Source: Paraburkholderia sp. SOS3
GTDB taxonomy: Bacteria; Pseudomonadota; Gammaproteobacteria; Burkholderiales; Burkholderiaceae
Direction of reading: 5' to 3'
Length of the DNA: 64,000 nucleotides
Assembly (NCBI RefSeq): GCF_001922345.1
Contig: NZ_CP018811.1
Span: forward strand, 1,984,001-2,048,000
Shown here: one piece after another, positions 1-8,330 of the stretch
How positions within the stretch are numbered: the stretch's first letter is position 1
Layout of the letters: every line of letters begins with the position of its first letter
Translations under genes and position numbers: made by a program
The notes under the pieces: model-generated
The model's input: only the letters and a program-made list of their open reading frames with translations
Told to the model about the DNA's origin: nothing
The model's database searches: none

Positions 1-54
1 CGCATTGTTCGCGCCAGCAGAACGGTCTATTCCGCAGGGGTGGGTTTTTCCTGA
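1..54 (+). other. Possible C-terminal tail of an upstream gene
   Basis: Frame 1 is open from the window edge to a TGA at 52-54 (17 codons). It could be the end of a gene starting outside the window. The fragment is too short to recognise, and an open stretch of this length is expected by chance in GC-rich DNA. No promoter-like or repeat structure is seen here. Confidence 0.2.
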
Positions 55-132
55 TGGTGGCCTTATCTATAATCTCAATCGGGCGAAGTGGGCTAATAGC
101 CTGCAGCCTTGATCCATGGAGAGAACGCCATC

Positions 133-369
133 ATGAAAAAGACAATATCGATGTACTGGCCCCTGGCGATCGTTTTGCCGCTCGCAGCGGCCGCATTCCT
201 GCACCTGTGCAGCAGTGCCGTGAAGCACGCGAGCACGGCGCCGCTTGCCGCAAGCGAAGTAACCGCCGAACTGGCGCGCACGGTGTCGTACGGATTCGTC
301 GGCGACGACGAGGCGGCGTCGGCGCAGCCGATGCGCGCGAACGTCACGCTGCAGTCCCAGCCGCTGTAA
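133..369 (+). CDS. Small hypothetical exported or membrane-anchored protein (78 aa)
   Basis: I do not recognise this protein. The start ATG at 133 begins MKKTI, a positively charged N-terminus. It is followed by a hydrophobic stretch (about residues 9-25, rich in L, A, I, V) that reads as a signal peptide or single membrane anchor. A Leu-His-Leu-Cys-Ser sequence at the end of this stretch is weakly lipobox-like. The remaining 50 residues are Ala-rich with no recognisable domain. An in-frame ATG at 109 is possible but gives a poorer signal-like N-terminus. It ends 22 bp before the tyrosine phosphatase gene on the same strand. Codon usage matches the neighbours. Function unknown. Confidence 0.55.
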   Translation: MKKTISMYWPLAIVLPLAAAAFLHLCSSAVKHASTAPLAASEVTAELARTVSYGFVGDDEAASAQPMRANVTLQSQPL

Positions 370-391
370 GCCGTTCCGGCGCGACAACCCG

Positions 392-877
392 ATGAAAACG
401 ATCTCCGTATGCTTCGTCTGTCTCGGCAATATCTGCCGCTCGCCGACTGCAGAGGGCGTCATGCGATACGAGCTGGCCGAGGCGAAGCTGTCGGACCGCG
501 TGACGGTCGATTCGGCCGGCACCGGGAACTGGCACATCGGCGAAGCACCGGACGAGCGCGCCCAGCTGGCGGCGCGCGGGCGTGGTTACGATCTGTCGCA
601 ATTGCGCGGCCGCCAGATCGCGGCCGCCGACTTCGAGCGTTTCGACCTGCTGATTGCGATGGACGATGCAAATGTCGCGGCATTGAACCGGATCTGTCCC
701 CCGGCCTATCGCGACAAGATTCGTTTGCTGATGGAATTTGCGCCGCAAGGCGACGCGCGTGAAGTCGCCGATCCCTATTTCGGTGGGGCGAACGGCTTCG
801 AGACCGTGCTGGATCAGTGCGAGTCGGCGTGCCGAGGGCTCGTCGCGGCGCTGCGCGTCCAGCTGCAGGTCGTCTGA
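392..877 (+). CDS. Low-molecular-weight protein tyrosine phosphatase
   Basis: Cytosolic phosphatase of the LMW-PTP family (161 aa, usual size 150-165), which removes phosphate from phosphotyrosine through a cysteinyl-phosphate intermediate. The P-loop CX5R is seen as C10-LGNIC-R16 followed by Ser17. The general-acid Asp lies in the DPYFGG motif at about D127. Members can act on bacterial tyrosine kinases controlling exopolysaccharide, but no kinase or capsule gene lies nearby, so the substrate here is unknown. It sits 190 bp upstream of iscR, and the iscR promoter lies in that gap, so the two are probably transcribed separately. Confidence 0.9.
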   Translation: MKTISVCFVCLGNICRSPTAEGVMRYELAEAKLSDRVTVDSAGTGNWHIGEAPDERAQLAARGRGYDLSQLRGRQIAAADFERFDLLIAMDDANVAALNRICPPAYRDKIRLLMEFAPQGDAREVADPYFGGANGFETVLDQCESACRGLVAALRVQLQVV

Positions 878-998
878 GCGTCTGAGCGCCATCCGGCCGA
901 ACTTTGAAGCGCGCCCGAAAGCCGGAAGCCCGCCGCGGCGGCGGAACACGGCGCTTCGGCCCCAAAATTTTTAAGTAATTGGACAAAATTGAGACGGG

Positions 999-1050
999 AT
1001 ACTTGACTAAATAGCTCATGTATTTATACTTGAGCAAACTTGTCGAGAAT
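999..1050 (+). promoter_or_regulatory. iscR promoter with two tandem IscR-box-like sites
   Basis: The sigma70-type elements are TTGACT at 1003-1008 and TATACT at 1025-1030, separated by 16 bp. Overlapping them are two 25-bp sequences, at 999-1023 and 1026-1050, that resemble the E. coli type 1 IscR site (as I recall it, ATASYYGACT-R-WWW-YAGTCRRSTAT). By eye they match about 21 and 19 of 25 positions. They begin 27 bp apart, covering the -35 and the -10/start region. This fits repression of iscR by the [2Fe-2S] form of IscR, as known in E. coli. Binding here is inferred. Confidence 0.8.
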
Positions 1051-1067
1051 TGCGGTTCCCACACATC

Positions 1068-1601
1068 ATGAGACTCACCACGAAAGGCCGTTTCGCCGTT
1101 ACGGCGATGATTGACCTGGCGCTGCGCCAGGAGCAGGGCCCGGTGACGCTTGCAGGTATTAGCCAGCGCCAGCACATTTCCCTGTCGTATCTCGAGCAGT
1201 TGTTCGGGAAGCTGCGCCGTCACGAGATCGTCGAATCCGTGCGCGGTCCCGGCGGCGGTTACAACCTCGCGCGGCGCGCGGAAGACGTCACGGTGGCGGA
1301 CATCATCATCGCCGTCGACGAGCCGCTCGATGCCACGCAATGCGGCGGCAAGGGCACGTGCGAAGGCACGAAGCAGCGCGACGGCCACTGCATGACGCAC
1401 GAGCTGTGGTCCACGCTGAACCAGAAGATGGTCGAATACCTCGATTCGGTGTCGCTGAAAGATCTGGTCGATCAGCAGCGCGCGCGCGAAGCAACGCCGG
1501 CCACCGTGCTGCGCGACAGGCGTTCGGAGGCCGCTGCGGTCGAGCCGACGCGGGTCCTGCCGAAAGGTCCGAATTCTGTTTTCAATATGGCTGGTTCCTG
1601 A
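1068..1601 (+). CDS. iscR: Fe-S cluster assembly transcriptional regulator IscR
   Basis: Rrf2-family winged-helix repressor (177 aa) that senses Fe-S cluster status and controls the isc operon. The ATG at 1068 begins MRLTTKGRFAVTAM, the usual family start; an in-frame ATG at 1050 lies inside the second operator-like site and is unlikely. The N-terminal DNA-binding domain includes the GPGGGY wing (about 60-65). Cluster ligands are visible as C92, C98 and C108, with H111 in CMTHELW. The C98-C108 spacing is longer than in E. coli (C98-C104). The gene is first of the isc operon, 102 bp before iscS. Confidence 0.97.
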   Translation: MRLTTKGRFAVTAMIDLALRQEQGPVTLAGISQRQHISLSYLEQLFGKLRRHEIVESVRGPGGGYNLARRAEDVTVADIIIAVDEPLDATQCGGKGTCEGTKQRDGHCMTHELWSTLNQKMVEYLDSVSLKDLVDQQRAREATPATVLRDRRSEAAAVEPTRVLPKGPNSVFNMAGS

Positions 1602-1703
1602 GCGTGACGCAGGGCACCGCGACAAGGACGCATGAATAGCGTCCCGCGGCGTCCTCGCGCAAGAACCCAGTAGCCAAAAGCAACGATGTCCCCGGAGCGA
1701 TTG

Positions 1704-2927
1704 ATGAAAAACGACATTCCCCACCTGCCCATTTACATGGACTACAGCGCGACGACGCCCGTCGATCCGCGTGTGGTGGACAAGATGATCCCGTATCTGC
1801 GCGAGCAGTTCGGCAACCCTGCATCGCGCAGCCACGCATACGGCTGGGACGCGGAGCATGCAGTCGAGGAAGCGCGCGAGAACGTCGCCGCGCTCGTCAA
1901 CGCGGACCCGCGCGAAATCATCTGGACGTCGGGCGCGACCGAATCGGACAACCTCGCGATCAAGGGTGCCGCGCACTTCTGCAAGGGCAAGGGCAAGCAC
2001 ATCATCACGGTGAAGACCGAGCACAAGGCCGTGCTCGACACGTGCCGCGAGCTCGAGCGCGAAGGTTATGAAGTCACCTATCTGGACGTGAAGGACGACG
2101 GCCTGATCGACATCGAAGTTTTCAAGGCTGCGCTGCGCCCCGACACGATTCTCGTGTCGGTGATGCACGTGAACAACGAGATCGGCGTGATTCAGGATAT
2201 CGCGACGATCGGCGAAATCTGCCGCGAAAAAGGCATCATTTTCCACGTCGATGCCGCGCAGGCTACGGGCAAGGTCGAAATCGACCTGCAGAAGCTGAAG
2301 GTGGACCTGATGTCGTTTTCGGCGCACAAGACGTACGGCCCGAAGGGCATCGGCGCGCTGTACGTGCGCCGCAAGCCGCGCGTGCGCATCGAAGCGCAGA
2401 TGCACGGCGGCGGCCACGAACGCGGCATGCGCTCGGGCACGCTGGCAACGCACCAGATCGTCGGCATGGGCGAGGCGTTCCGTATCGCGCGCGAAGAAAT
2501 GGCGACGGAGAACGAGCGCATTCGCATGCTGCGCGACCGTCTGCTGCGCGGCCTGTCGCAAATCGAGGAAGTGTATGTGAACGGCGACATGGAAAGCCGT
2601 GTGCCGCACAACCTGAACATCAGCTTCAACTTCGTCGAAGGCGAGTCGCTGATCATGGCGGTGAAGGATGTGGCAGTGTCGTCGGGTTCGGCGTGCACGT
2701 CCGCGTCGCTCGAACCGTCGTACGTGCTGCGCGCCCTGGGCCGCAACGACGAGCTCGCGCATAGCTCGATCCGTTTCACGGTTGGCCGTTTCACGACCGA
2801 GCAGGACGTCGATTACGTGATCAACCTGCTCAATACGAAGATCGCGAAACTGCGCGACCTGTCGCCGCTGTGGGAAATGCATAAGGACGGCGTCGATCTG
2901 TCGACGATTCAGTGGGCTGCGCACTGA
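1704..2927 (+). CDS. iscS: Cysteine desulfurase IscS
   Basis: PLP-dependent enzyme (407 aa) converting cysteine to alanine and passing persulfide sulfur to IscU, and in general to tRNA thiolation enzymes. The PLP-binding lysine is K209 in [12 protein letters not shown]. The catalytic cysteine is C331 in [16 protein letters not shown] on the mobile loop. The start at 1704 is chosen because GGAG at 1692-1695 sits at good spacing and MKND is the family-like N-terminus; an in-frame ATG at 1686 lacks a Shine-Dalgarno. Second gene of the isc operon, 108 bp before iscU. Confidence 0.97.
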   Translation: MKNDIPHLPIYMDYSATTPVDPRVVDKMIPYLREQFGNPASRSHAYGWDAEHAVEEARENVAALVNADPREIIWTSGATESDNLAIKGAAHFCKGKGKHIITVKTEHKAVLDTCRELEREGYEVTYLDVKDDGLIDIEVFKAALRPDTILVSVMHVNNEIGVIQDIATIGEICREKGIIFHVDAAQATGKVEIDLQKLKVDLMSFSAHKTYGPKGIGALYVRRKPRVRIEAQMHGGGHERGMRSGTLATHQIVGMGEAFRIAREEMATENERIRMLRDRLLRGLSQIEEVYVNGDMESRVPHNLNISFNFVEGESLIMAVKDVAVSSGSACTSASLEPSYVLRALGRNDELAHSSIRFTVGRFTTEQDVDYVINLLNTKIAKLRDLSPLWEMHKDGVDLSTIQWAAH

Positions 2928-3035
2928 GGTGCGGCAAACGCGCGCCCGAAACGCGTGTCGGAAAAATAAACGCCGGAACGATCGCTGCGAGCGCACGCGA
3001 AACCGGCGGCTTGAAACGAATCAAGGAGTGTAAAC

Positions 3036-3464
3036 ATGGCTTATAGCGACAAGGTTCTGGACCACTACGAAAACCCGCGCAACGTCGGCTCCTTCTCGAA
3101 GGACGACGATGCGGTCGGCACCGGCATGGTTGGCGCGCCGGCATGCGGCGATGTGATGAAGCTGCAGATTCGCGTCGGCGCGGATGGCGTGATCGAGGAC
3201 GCGAAGTTCAAGACCTATGGTTGCGGCTCCGCGATCGCATCGAGTTCGCTCGTTACCGAATGGGTGAAGGGCAAGACGCTCGACCAGGCGCTCGAGATCA
3301 AGAACACGCAGATTGCCGAAGAGCTGGCGCTGCCGCCGGTCAAGATTCACTGCTCGATTCTCGCGGAAGACGCGATCAAGGCGGCCGTCGCCGACTACAA
3401 GCACCGTCATGGCGGCGAAGCCGGCGAAAGCGCGGCGCCCGCGGGCGACAAGCAGGCGGCTTGA
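3036..3464 (+). CDS. iscU: Fe-S cluster assembly scaffold IscU
   Basis: Scaffold (142 aa) on which [2Fe-2S] clusters are built from IscS-derived sulfur. The three cluster-site cysteines are C37 (GAPACGDV), C63 (YGCGSAIASS) and C106 (KIHCSILAEDA). LPPVK at 99-103 is the motif recognised by the chaperone HscA, which is encoded downstream. The start has AAGGAG about 8 nt upstream. The C-terminal tail (about 126-142, Ala/Gly/Lys rich) is slightly longer than in the E. coli protein (128 aa) and looks disordered. Confidence 0.97.
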   Translation: MAYSDKVLDHYENPRNVGSFSKDDDAVGTGMVGAPACGDVMKLQIRVGADGVIEDAKFKTYGCGSAIASSSLVTEWVKGKTLDQALEIKNTQIAEELALPPVKIHCSILAEDAIKAAVADYKHRHGGEAGESAAPAGDKQAA

Positions 3465-3581
3465 GATTCGGGATCAAGACTCAAGGTTTGAATGCAGGCA
3501 GGTCGCAGCGCGTCGCCTGGCAAGGTCAGGTTAACGCGGCAGGTAACGTCGCAAGCAACGCGCTGCGCAAAGAGAAACGCT

Positions 3582-3905
3582 ATGGCAATTACGTTGACCG
3601 AAAAAGCAGCACAACATGTGCAGAAGTATCTTAGCCGGCGCGGCAAGGGCGTCGGGCTGCGAGTCGGCGTGCGCACGACCGGCTGCTCGGGCCTTGCGTA
3701 CAAGCTCGAGTACGTCGATGAACTCGCGCCCGAAGACGAAGTGTTCGAATGCAACGGCGTGAAGGTCGTCGTGGATCCGAAGAGCCTCGCGTATATCGAC
3801 GGCACCGAGCTCGACTTCGCGCGCGAAGGGTTGAACGAAGGCTTCAAGTTCAACAATCCGAACGCCAAGGACGAGTGCGGCTGCGGCGAATCGTTCCGCG
3901 TGTAA
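3582..3905 (+). CDS. iscA: Iron-sulfur cluster assembly protein IscA
   Basis: A-type carrier (107 aa) that receives Fe or Fe-S units and helps mature [4Fe-4S] proteins. The three conserved cysteines are C35 in TTGCSGLAY and C99/C101 in the C-terminal ECGCGESF. The start at 3582 begins [10 protein letters not shown], the normal family N-terminus, with AGAGAAA upstream; an upstream in-frame ATG at 3492 would add 30 unconserved residues. It lies 117 bp after iscU and is followed at once by an intrinsic terminator, which is notable because the operon continues. Confidence 0.96.
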   Translation: MAITLTEKAAQHVQKYLSRRGKGVGLRVGVRTTGCSGLAYKLEYVDELAPEDEVFECNGVKVVVDPKSLAYIDGTELDFAREGLNEGFKFNNPNAKDECGCGESFRV

Positions 3906-3922
3906 GCGGACCGGTAGGATCG

Positions 3923-3948
3923 AAAAGGCGGCCTGTGCCGCCTTTTTT
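3923..3948 (+). terminator. Intrinsic terminator between iscA and hscB
   Basis: A perfect 10-bp stem (3923-3932 with 3937-3946) and a CTGT loop end in a run of six T at 3943-3948. It starts 18 bp after the iscA stop and ends 24 bp before the hscB start, so it should reduce transcription into hscBA-fdx-iscX. Confidence 0.85.
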
Positions 3949-3972
3949 CAATTCGACGGACAAAGTATTTTG

Positions 3973-4500
3973 ATGGCATCGCTCAACGACAGTCACTTCG
4001 ATCTGTTCCATTTGCCTGCGCAATTTGCACTCGACACGCAGGCGCTCGACGACGCGTACCGCACCGTGCAGGCGCAGGTGCATCCTGACCGCTTCGCCGC
4101 GGCCGGCGACGCGCAAAAGCGCATCGCGATGCAATGGGCCACGCGTGCGAACGAGGCGTACCGGACGCTGCGCGATCCGTTGAAGCGCGCGACCTACCTG
4201 TTGTCGTTGCGCGGCATCGATGTCGGCGCCGAAAACAACACGGCCATGGAGCCGGCGTTCCTGATGCAGCAAATGGAATGGCGCGAGCGCATCGAAGACG
4301 CGGCAGCCGCGAAGAACGTCGACGAACTCGATGCCTTGCTTGCCGAACTGCGCGACGAAGAGCGCGTGCGCTTCACGAAACTCGCCGCGCTGCTCGACAG
4401 CGGCTCCGACCAGGCGGCGAGCGAAGCGGTGCGGCAGTTGATGTTTATCGAGCGCGTCGCGTCGGAAATCGACTCACAGATCGGCAAGCTCGAAGATTGA
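3973..4500 (+). CDS. hscB: Fe-S assembly co-chaperone HscB
   Basis: J-domain co-chaperone (175 aa) that delivers IscU to HscA and stimulates its ATPase. The N-terminal J domain carries the HPD tripeptide at about 37-39 (QVHPDRFAA). The C-terminal half is the three-helix IscU-binding domain. Two ATGs are adjacent (3970 and 3973); the second gives the conserved [12 protein letters not shown] start. It is the first gene after the internal terminator, and a 160-bp gap with no recognisable feature separates it from hscA. Confidence 0.95.
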   Translation: MASLNDSHFDLFHLPAQFALDTQALDDAYRTVQAQVHPDRFAAAGDAQKRIAMQWATRANEAYRTLRDPLKRATYLLSLRGIDVGAENNTAMEPAFLMQQMEWRERIEDAAAAKNVDELDALLAELRDEERVRFTKLAALLDSGSDQAASEAVRQLMFIERVASEIDSQIGKLED

Positions 4501-4660
4501 GCGTGGCCGCGCAGCGATGAACCGAACTCGCGTACTGAAATGATCGACTCAAGTGACGAAGCGGCAGGCGCAACAAATAACCCTTAAGCCCATCGTCTCG
4601 ACATCCCGCAAACACCAATAATCGAGCACGGGGCGCAACGTTCCCCGAAGAAGACACCAG

Positions 4661-6532
4661 ATGGCTTTACTGCAAATCTCTGAACCCGGCATGGCGCCCG
4701 CGCCGCACCAGCGGCGTCTCGCGGTCGGTATCGATCTTGGCACGACCAATTCTCTCGTCGCCGCTGTGCGCAGTGGTGTGCCCGATGTATTGCCCGATGA
4801 GGAAGGCCACGCGCTGTTGCCTTCGGTGGTCCGTTATCTGCAGAACGGCGGCCGCCGGATCGGCCGCGCGGCGAAGGCCGAAGCGGCGACCGATCCGCGC
4901 AACACGATCGTGTCGGTGAAGCGCTTCATGGGGCGCGGCAAGAGCGAAGTAGAGGGCGCCGAGAACGCGCCGTACGACTTCGTCGACGCGCCCGGCATGG
5001 TGCAGATCCGTACGATCGATGGCGTGAAGAGCCCGGTCGAGGTGTCGGCCGAGATTCTCGCGACGCTGCGTCAGCGCGCCGAGGATACGCTCGGCGACGA
5101 ACTCGTCGGCGCGGTGATCACCGTGCCCGCGTATTTCGACGAGGCGCAGCGCCAGGCCACGAAGGACGCCGCGCGCCTCGCCGGCCTCAATGTGCTGCGC
5201 CTGCTCAACGAACCGACCGCCGCGGCGATCGCATACGGGCTCGATAACGGCGCCGAAGGGCTTTACGCCGTGTTCGATCTTGGCGGCGGCACGTTCGACC
5301 TGTCGATCCTGAAGCTGACCAAGGGCGTGTTCGAAGTGCTCGCCGCTGGCGGCGATTCCGCATTGGGCGGCGACGACTTCGACCATGCGTTGTTCCGTCA
5401 CGTGCTCGCGCAAGCGGGCGTCGCGCGCGACACGCTCACGCCCGAGGACGTCCGCCTGTTACTCGACACCGTGCGTTCGACGAAGGAAGCGCTGTCGGGC
5501 GCGGCGCAGGCGAAAGTCGACGTCGCGTTGGCGAGCGGCGTGCGCATCGATCAGACGATCGAAGAATCGACGTTTGCTGCAATCACCGAATCTCTCGTGC
5601 AGCGCACGCTCGGTCCGACACGCAAAGCGCTGCGCGACGCGAAAGTGACGCCGGCCGACATCAAGGGCGTCGTGCTCGTCGGCGGCGCAACGCGCATGCC
5701 GGTGATCCGCCGCGCGGTCGAATCGTTCTTCGGCCAGCCGCCGCTCATCAATCTCGATCCGGATCAGGTCGTCGCGCTCGGCGCCGCGATCCAGGCCGAT
5801 CTGCTCGCCGGCAACCGCGGCGCCGATGGCGACGAATGGCTGTTGCTCGATGTGATTCCGCTGTCGCTCGGCGTCGAAACGATGGGCGGCCTGACCGAAA
5901 AGATCATTCCGCGCAATTCGACGATTCCGGTCGCGCGCGCGCAGGACTTCACGACGTTCAAGGACGGCCAGACCGCGATGGCGATTCATGTCGTACAAGG
6001 CGAGCGCGAGCTCGTCTCGGATTGCCGGTCGCTCGCGCGCTTCGAGCTGCGCGGCATTCCGCCGATGGCGGCGGGCGCGGCGCGGATTCGCGTGACCTAT
6101 CAGGTCGACGCGGACGGGCTGTTGTCGGTATTCGCGCGCGAGCAGCATTCGGGCGTCGAGGCGTCGGTTGTCGTCAAGCCGTCGTACGGTCTCGCCGACG
6201 ATGACATCGCGCGCATGCTCGAAGACAGCTTCAGCGCCGCCGAAGTCGATATGCGCGCCCGTGCGCTGCGTGAAGCACAAGTGGAGGCGCAGCGTCTGGT
6301 CGAAGCGACCGACGCGGCGCTGGCCGCCGACGCCGATCTGCTCGACGCAGACGAGCGCGGCGCTCTCGATACGCTGCTCGCCGCGCTGCGCAACGTCGCG
6401 CCAGGCAACGACGCGGACGCGATCGAAGCGGCGACCAAAGCGCTGGCCGCCGGCACCGATGAATTCGCGGCGCGCCGGATGGACAAGGGCATTCGCCGGG
6501 CGCTCGCGGGCCGCAAGCTCGACGAGATCTGA
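4661..6532 (+). CDS. hscA: Fe-S assembly chaperone HscA
   Basis: Specialised Hsp70 (623 aa) that uses ATP to release the cluster from IscU to acceptor proteins. The ATPase domain opens with [13 protein letters not shown] (about 22-34) and contains the phosphate-loop sequence [11 protein letters not shown] and the [12 protein letters not shown] motif. The substrate-binding domain follows (about 390-510), then a helical lid. The partner motif LPPVK is present in IscU of the same operon. The N-terminus is typical for the family. It is 134 bp before fdx. Confidence 0.96.
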   Translation: MALLQISEPGMAPAPHQRRLAVGIDLGTTNSLVAAVRSGVPDVLPDEEGHALLPSVVRYLQNGGRRIGRAAKAEAATDPRNTIVSVKRFMGRGKSEVEGAENAPYDFVDAPGMVQIRTIDGVKSPVEVSAEILATLRQRAEDTLGDELVGAVITVPAYFDEAQRQATKDAARLAGLNVLRLLNEPTAAAIAYGLDNGAEGLYAVFDLGGGTFDLSILKLTKGVFEVLAAGGDSALGGDDFDHALFRHVLAQAGVARDTLTPEDVRLLLDTVRSTKEALSGAAQAKVDVALASGVRIDQTIEESTFAAITESLVQRTLGPTRKALRDAKVTPADIKGVVLVGGATRMPVIRRAVESFFGQPPLINLDPDQVVALGAAIQADLLAGNRGADGDEWLLLDVIPLSLGVETMGGLTEKIIPRNSTIPVARAQDFTTFKDGQTAMAIHVVQGERELVSDCRSLARFELRGIPPMAAGAARIRVTYQVDADGLLSVFAREQHSGVEASVVVKPSYGLADDDIARMLEDSFSAAEVDMRARALREAQVEAQRLVEATDAALAADADLLDADERGALDTLLAALRNVAPGNDADAIEAATKALAAGTDEFAARRMDKGIRRALAGRKLDEI

Positions 6533-6666
6533 ACCTCGCGCGACATCACGAGGCGCGTGCGAAAATCGCCCGCGCTGTCAGTAAAATAACGAAGCTGCTG
6601 CCGGGCGGCATCCGGGTGCGAAGCTCGCTGAGCACGCAAAGCCGAACGGCGTCAAACGGAATCTCT

Positions 6667-7008
6667 ATGCCTCAAATCGTTGTATTGCCTCACGTCGAAC
6701 TGTGCCCCGAGGGCGCGGTCATCGACGCCGTGCCCGGCAAAAGCATTTGCGACACGCTGCTCGAGAACGGCATCGAAATCGAGCATGCGTGCGAGAAGTC
6801 ATGCGCGTGCACGACATGTCATGTGATCGTGCGCGAGGGCTTCGATGCGCTCGAGCCGTCGGAGGAAGCCGAAGACGACCTGCTCGACAAGGCGTGGGGG
6901 CTCGAACGCGAGTCGCGGCTGTCGTGTCAGGCGATCGTGCCGGAAAACGACGACCTCGTCGTCGAGATTCCGCGCTACTCGATCAATCACGCGAAGGAAA
7001 ATCACTAA
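6667..7008 (+). CDS. fdx: [2Fe-2S] ferredoxin, ISC type
   Basis: Adrenodoxin-type ferredoxin (113 aa) supplying electrons for cluster assembly. Cluster ligands are C42, C48, C51 (ACEKSCACTTC) and C87 (RLSCQAI). The start at 6667 gives MPQIVVLPH, as in the family; an alternative start at 6616 would add 17 unconserved residues. It is followed by iscX after 15 bp. Confidence 0.96.
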   Translation: MPQIVVLPHVELCPEGAVIDAVPGKSICDTLLENGIEIEHACEKSCACTTCHVIVREGFDALEPSEEAEDDLLDKAWGLERESRLSCQAIVPENDDLVVEIPRYSINHAKENH

Positions 7009-7023
7009 CAGGAGCATGCAGCC

Positions 7024-7221
7024 ATGAAGTGGACCGATACGCAGGACATCGCGATGGCGTTGACGGACAAGCACCCGGATATCGATCCGCAGCAGGTGCG
7101 GTTCACGGATCTGCATCGCTGGGTGATGGAACTCGACGGTTTCGACGACGACCCGAACCGCTCGAACGAGAAGATTCTCGAAGCGATTCAGGCGGCGTGG
7201 ATCGAGGACGCCGATTACTGA
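7024..7221 (+). CDS. iscX: Fe-S cluster assembly protein IscX
   Basis: Small acidic protein (65 aa) that binds IscS and iron and modulates desulfurase activity, normally the last gene of isc operons. The sequence MKWTDTQDIAMAL, the ...WVMELDGFDDDP region and the C-terminal AAWIEDADY are family hallmarks. AGGAG lies about 9 nt upstream of the ATG. A strong bidirectional terminator follows, marking the operon end. Confidence 0.95.
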   Translation: MKWTDTQDIAMALTDKHPDIDPQQVRFTDLHRWVMELDGFDDDPNRSNEKILEAIQAAWIEDADY

Positions 7222-7277
7222 CCGGCGCCCCGGTCCGCGCCGGTAAGACGTAACGCGCCGACACGCGCGAGGCAAAT

Positions 7278-7309
7278 AAAAAGGCGATTCCCATGGGAAT
7301 CGCCTTTTT
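7278..7309. terminator. Bidirectional intrinsic terminator, iscX / glycine-zipper gene
   Basis: A perfect 32-bp inverted repeat centred on CATG (7292-7295) begins with five A and ends with five T. It can therefore terminate both the isc operon (+) and the convergent gene at 7331-8053 (-). Confidence 0.9.
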
Positions 7310-7330
7310 GCATGGAGGCGGCTTGACCGG

Positions 7331-8053
7331 CTAACCCGCGACCAGCGTACCGTTCTCGATTCGTACGCGCTCGCCTTGCTGGAACGGCGGCGGCTGATGA
7401 TACGTGAAGTAGCGGATATGGCCGTTTTCCATGCGCACCCGTACCGAGTAGCTCGTGGTCGTGCGCAGATGCTTTTCGACCGAGTTGCCGGCGAAACCAC
7501 CGCCAAGCGCGCCGAGCACGGTCATCGCGGTCCGTCCGCCGCCGCTGCCGAACTGGTTGCCGATCACGCCGCCCGCGACTGCGCCGCCGACCGCGCCGAT
7601 ACCCGTGCCGTGGCCTTCCTGGCGGACTTCCGAAATGGCGATCACCGTGCCGCAACTCGAACACACGGCGGGGCGGGGCGCCGGTTGCGGCGGTGCGTAC
7701 TGTTGCGGCTGCGGCTGCGTTTGTGGCTGAGGCACCGGTTGCTGCCCGTATTGAGGCTGAGCTGGCGGCTGGGCCGGAGCAGGCGCCGGCTCGGCTTGTT
7801 GCGCGGCCTGCTGTTGCTGCTGCGCATACTGCGCCGGATTGGCCTGCTGCGCGGTATCGACGACGGGTTGCGAAGCGATTTGCGCGGATTGCGTCTGATT
7901 CGATTGCGCGCTGTCGCCCGACGCTTTCGGGAACAGGCCCGTGATGGCGGCCGTGGCCGCGAGGCTGGCGACGATAACCGCGCCCGCTGCGGTAGCGATC
8001 AGCGGATGCAAGCGGCGCGGTGACGAAGATGGTGTGTTGTTCGGGTTGTCCAT
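7331..8053 (-). CDS. Glycine-zipper 2TM domain membrane protein
   Basis: A 240-aa envelope protein of unknown exact role. The N-terminus has one hydrophobic segment (about 17-38, LIATAAGAVIVASLAATAAI). A long Gln/Pro/Ala-rich linker follows (about 50-125), then a CSSCG pair and a Gly-zipper domain of the Rick_17kDa_Anti/SlyB type (GIGAVGGAVAGGVIGNQFG). A beta-rich C-terminal part ends ERVRIENGTLVAG. There is no lipobox, so it is probably anchored by the N-terminal helix. The start at 8053 has a strong GGAGGAC Shine-Dalgarno; an in-frame start 57 bp upstream is less likely. It converges with iscX. Confidence 0.85.
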   Translation of the reverse strand: MDNPNNTPSSSPRRLHPLIATAAGAVIVASLAATAAITGLFPKASGDSAQSNQTQSAQIASQPVVDTAQQANPAQYAQQQQQAAQQAEPAPAPAQPPAQPQYGQQPVPQPQTQPQPQQYAPPQPAPRPAVCSSCGTVIAISEVRQEGHGTGIGAVGGAVAGGVIGNQFGSGGGRTAMTVLGALGGGFAGNSVEKHLRTTTSYSVRVRMENGHIRYFTYHQPPPFQQGERVRIENGTLVAG

Positions 8054-8252
8054 GTTTGTCCTCCGTCTTGGGCAGAGTCGACCATTGATGATGCGTACAG
8101 TGTCCGACAACCGCCCGCAGGCATGGTTTCAATTTGTAACGTGTTCTGTATCGAATGAACGGCCGCATAGCGTGCATCCAATGCAGCGTCTGCCGCGTCG
8201 CCGCACTTCTTACCGATAGTTACAATCGATCAGCAAGCGATGCACAAAAGAC

Positions 8253-8290
8253 AACGCCCGCCCAGGCGTCAAAGCCACAGGCGGGCGTTT
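8253..8290 (-). terminator. Probable lysS terminator
   Basis: Arms of 10 bp (8253-8262 and 8280-8289) form a GC-rich hairpin. Read on the minus strand it is followed by GTCTTTTG. It lies 41 bp after the lysS stop. Confidence 0.65.
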
Positions 8291-8330
8291 CGCTATGCCG
8301 CAGTCGTGCCGCAGTCGTGAAAGCGCGCGT

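Noticed and set aside
459..2996. Very long open frame on the minus strand opposite iscR-iscS (about 845 codons)
   Set aside because: It lies antisense to clearly conserved iscR and iscS, has Arg/His/Ala-biased composition and no recognisable domain. GC-rich codon bias leaves complementary frames open.
7278..7309. Large palindrome as a mobile-element end or attachment site
   Set aside because: The A-tract and T-tract flanks and the position between convergent genes fit a bidirectional terminator; no integrase or duplication is present.
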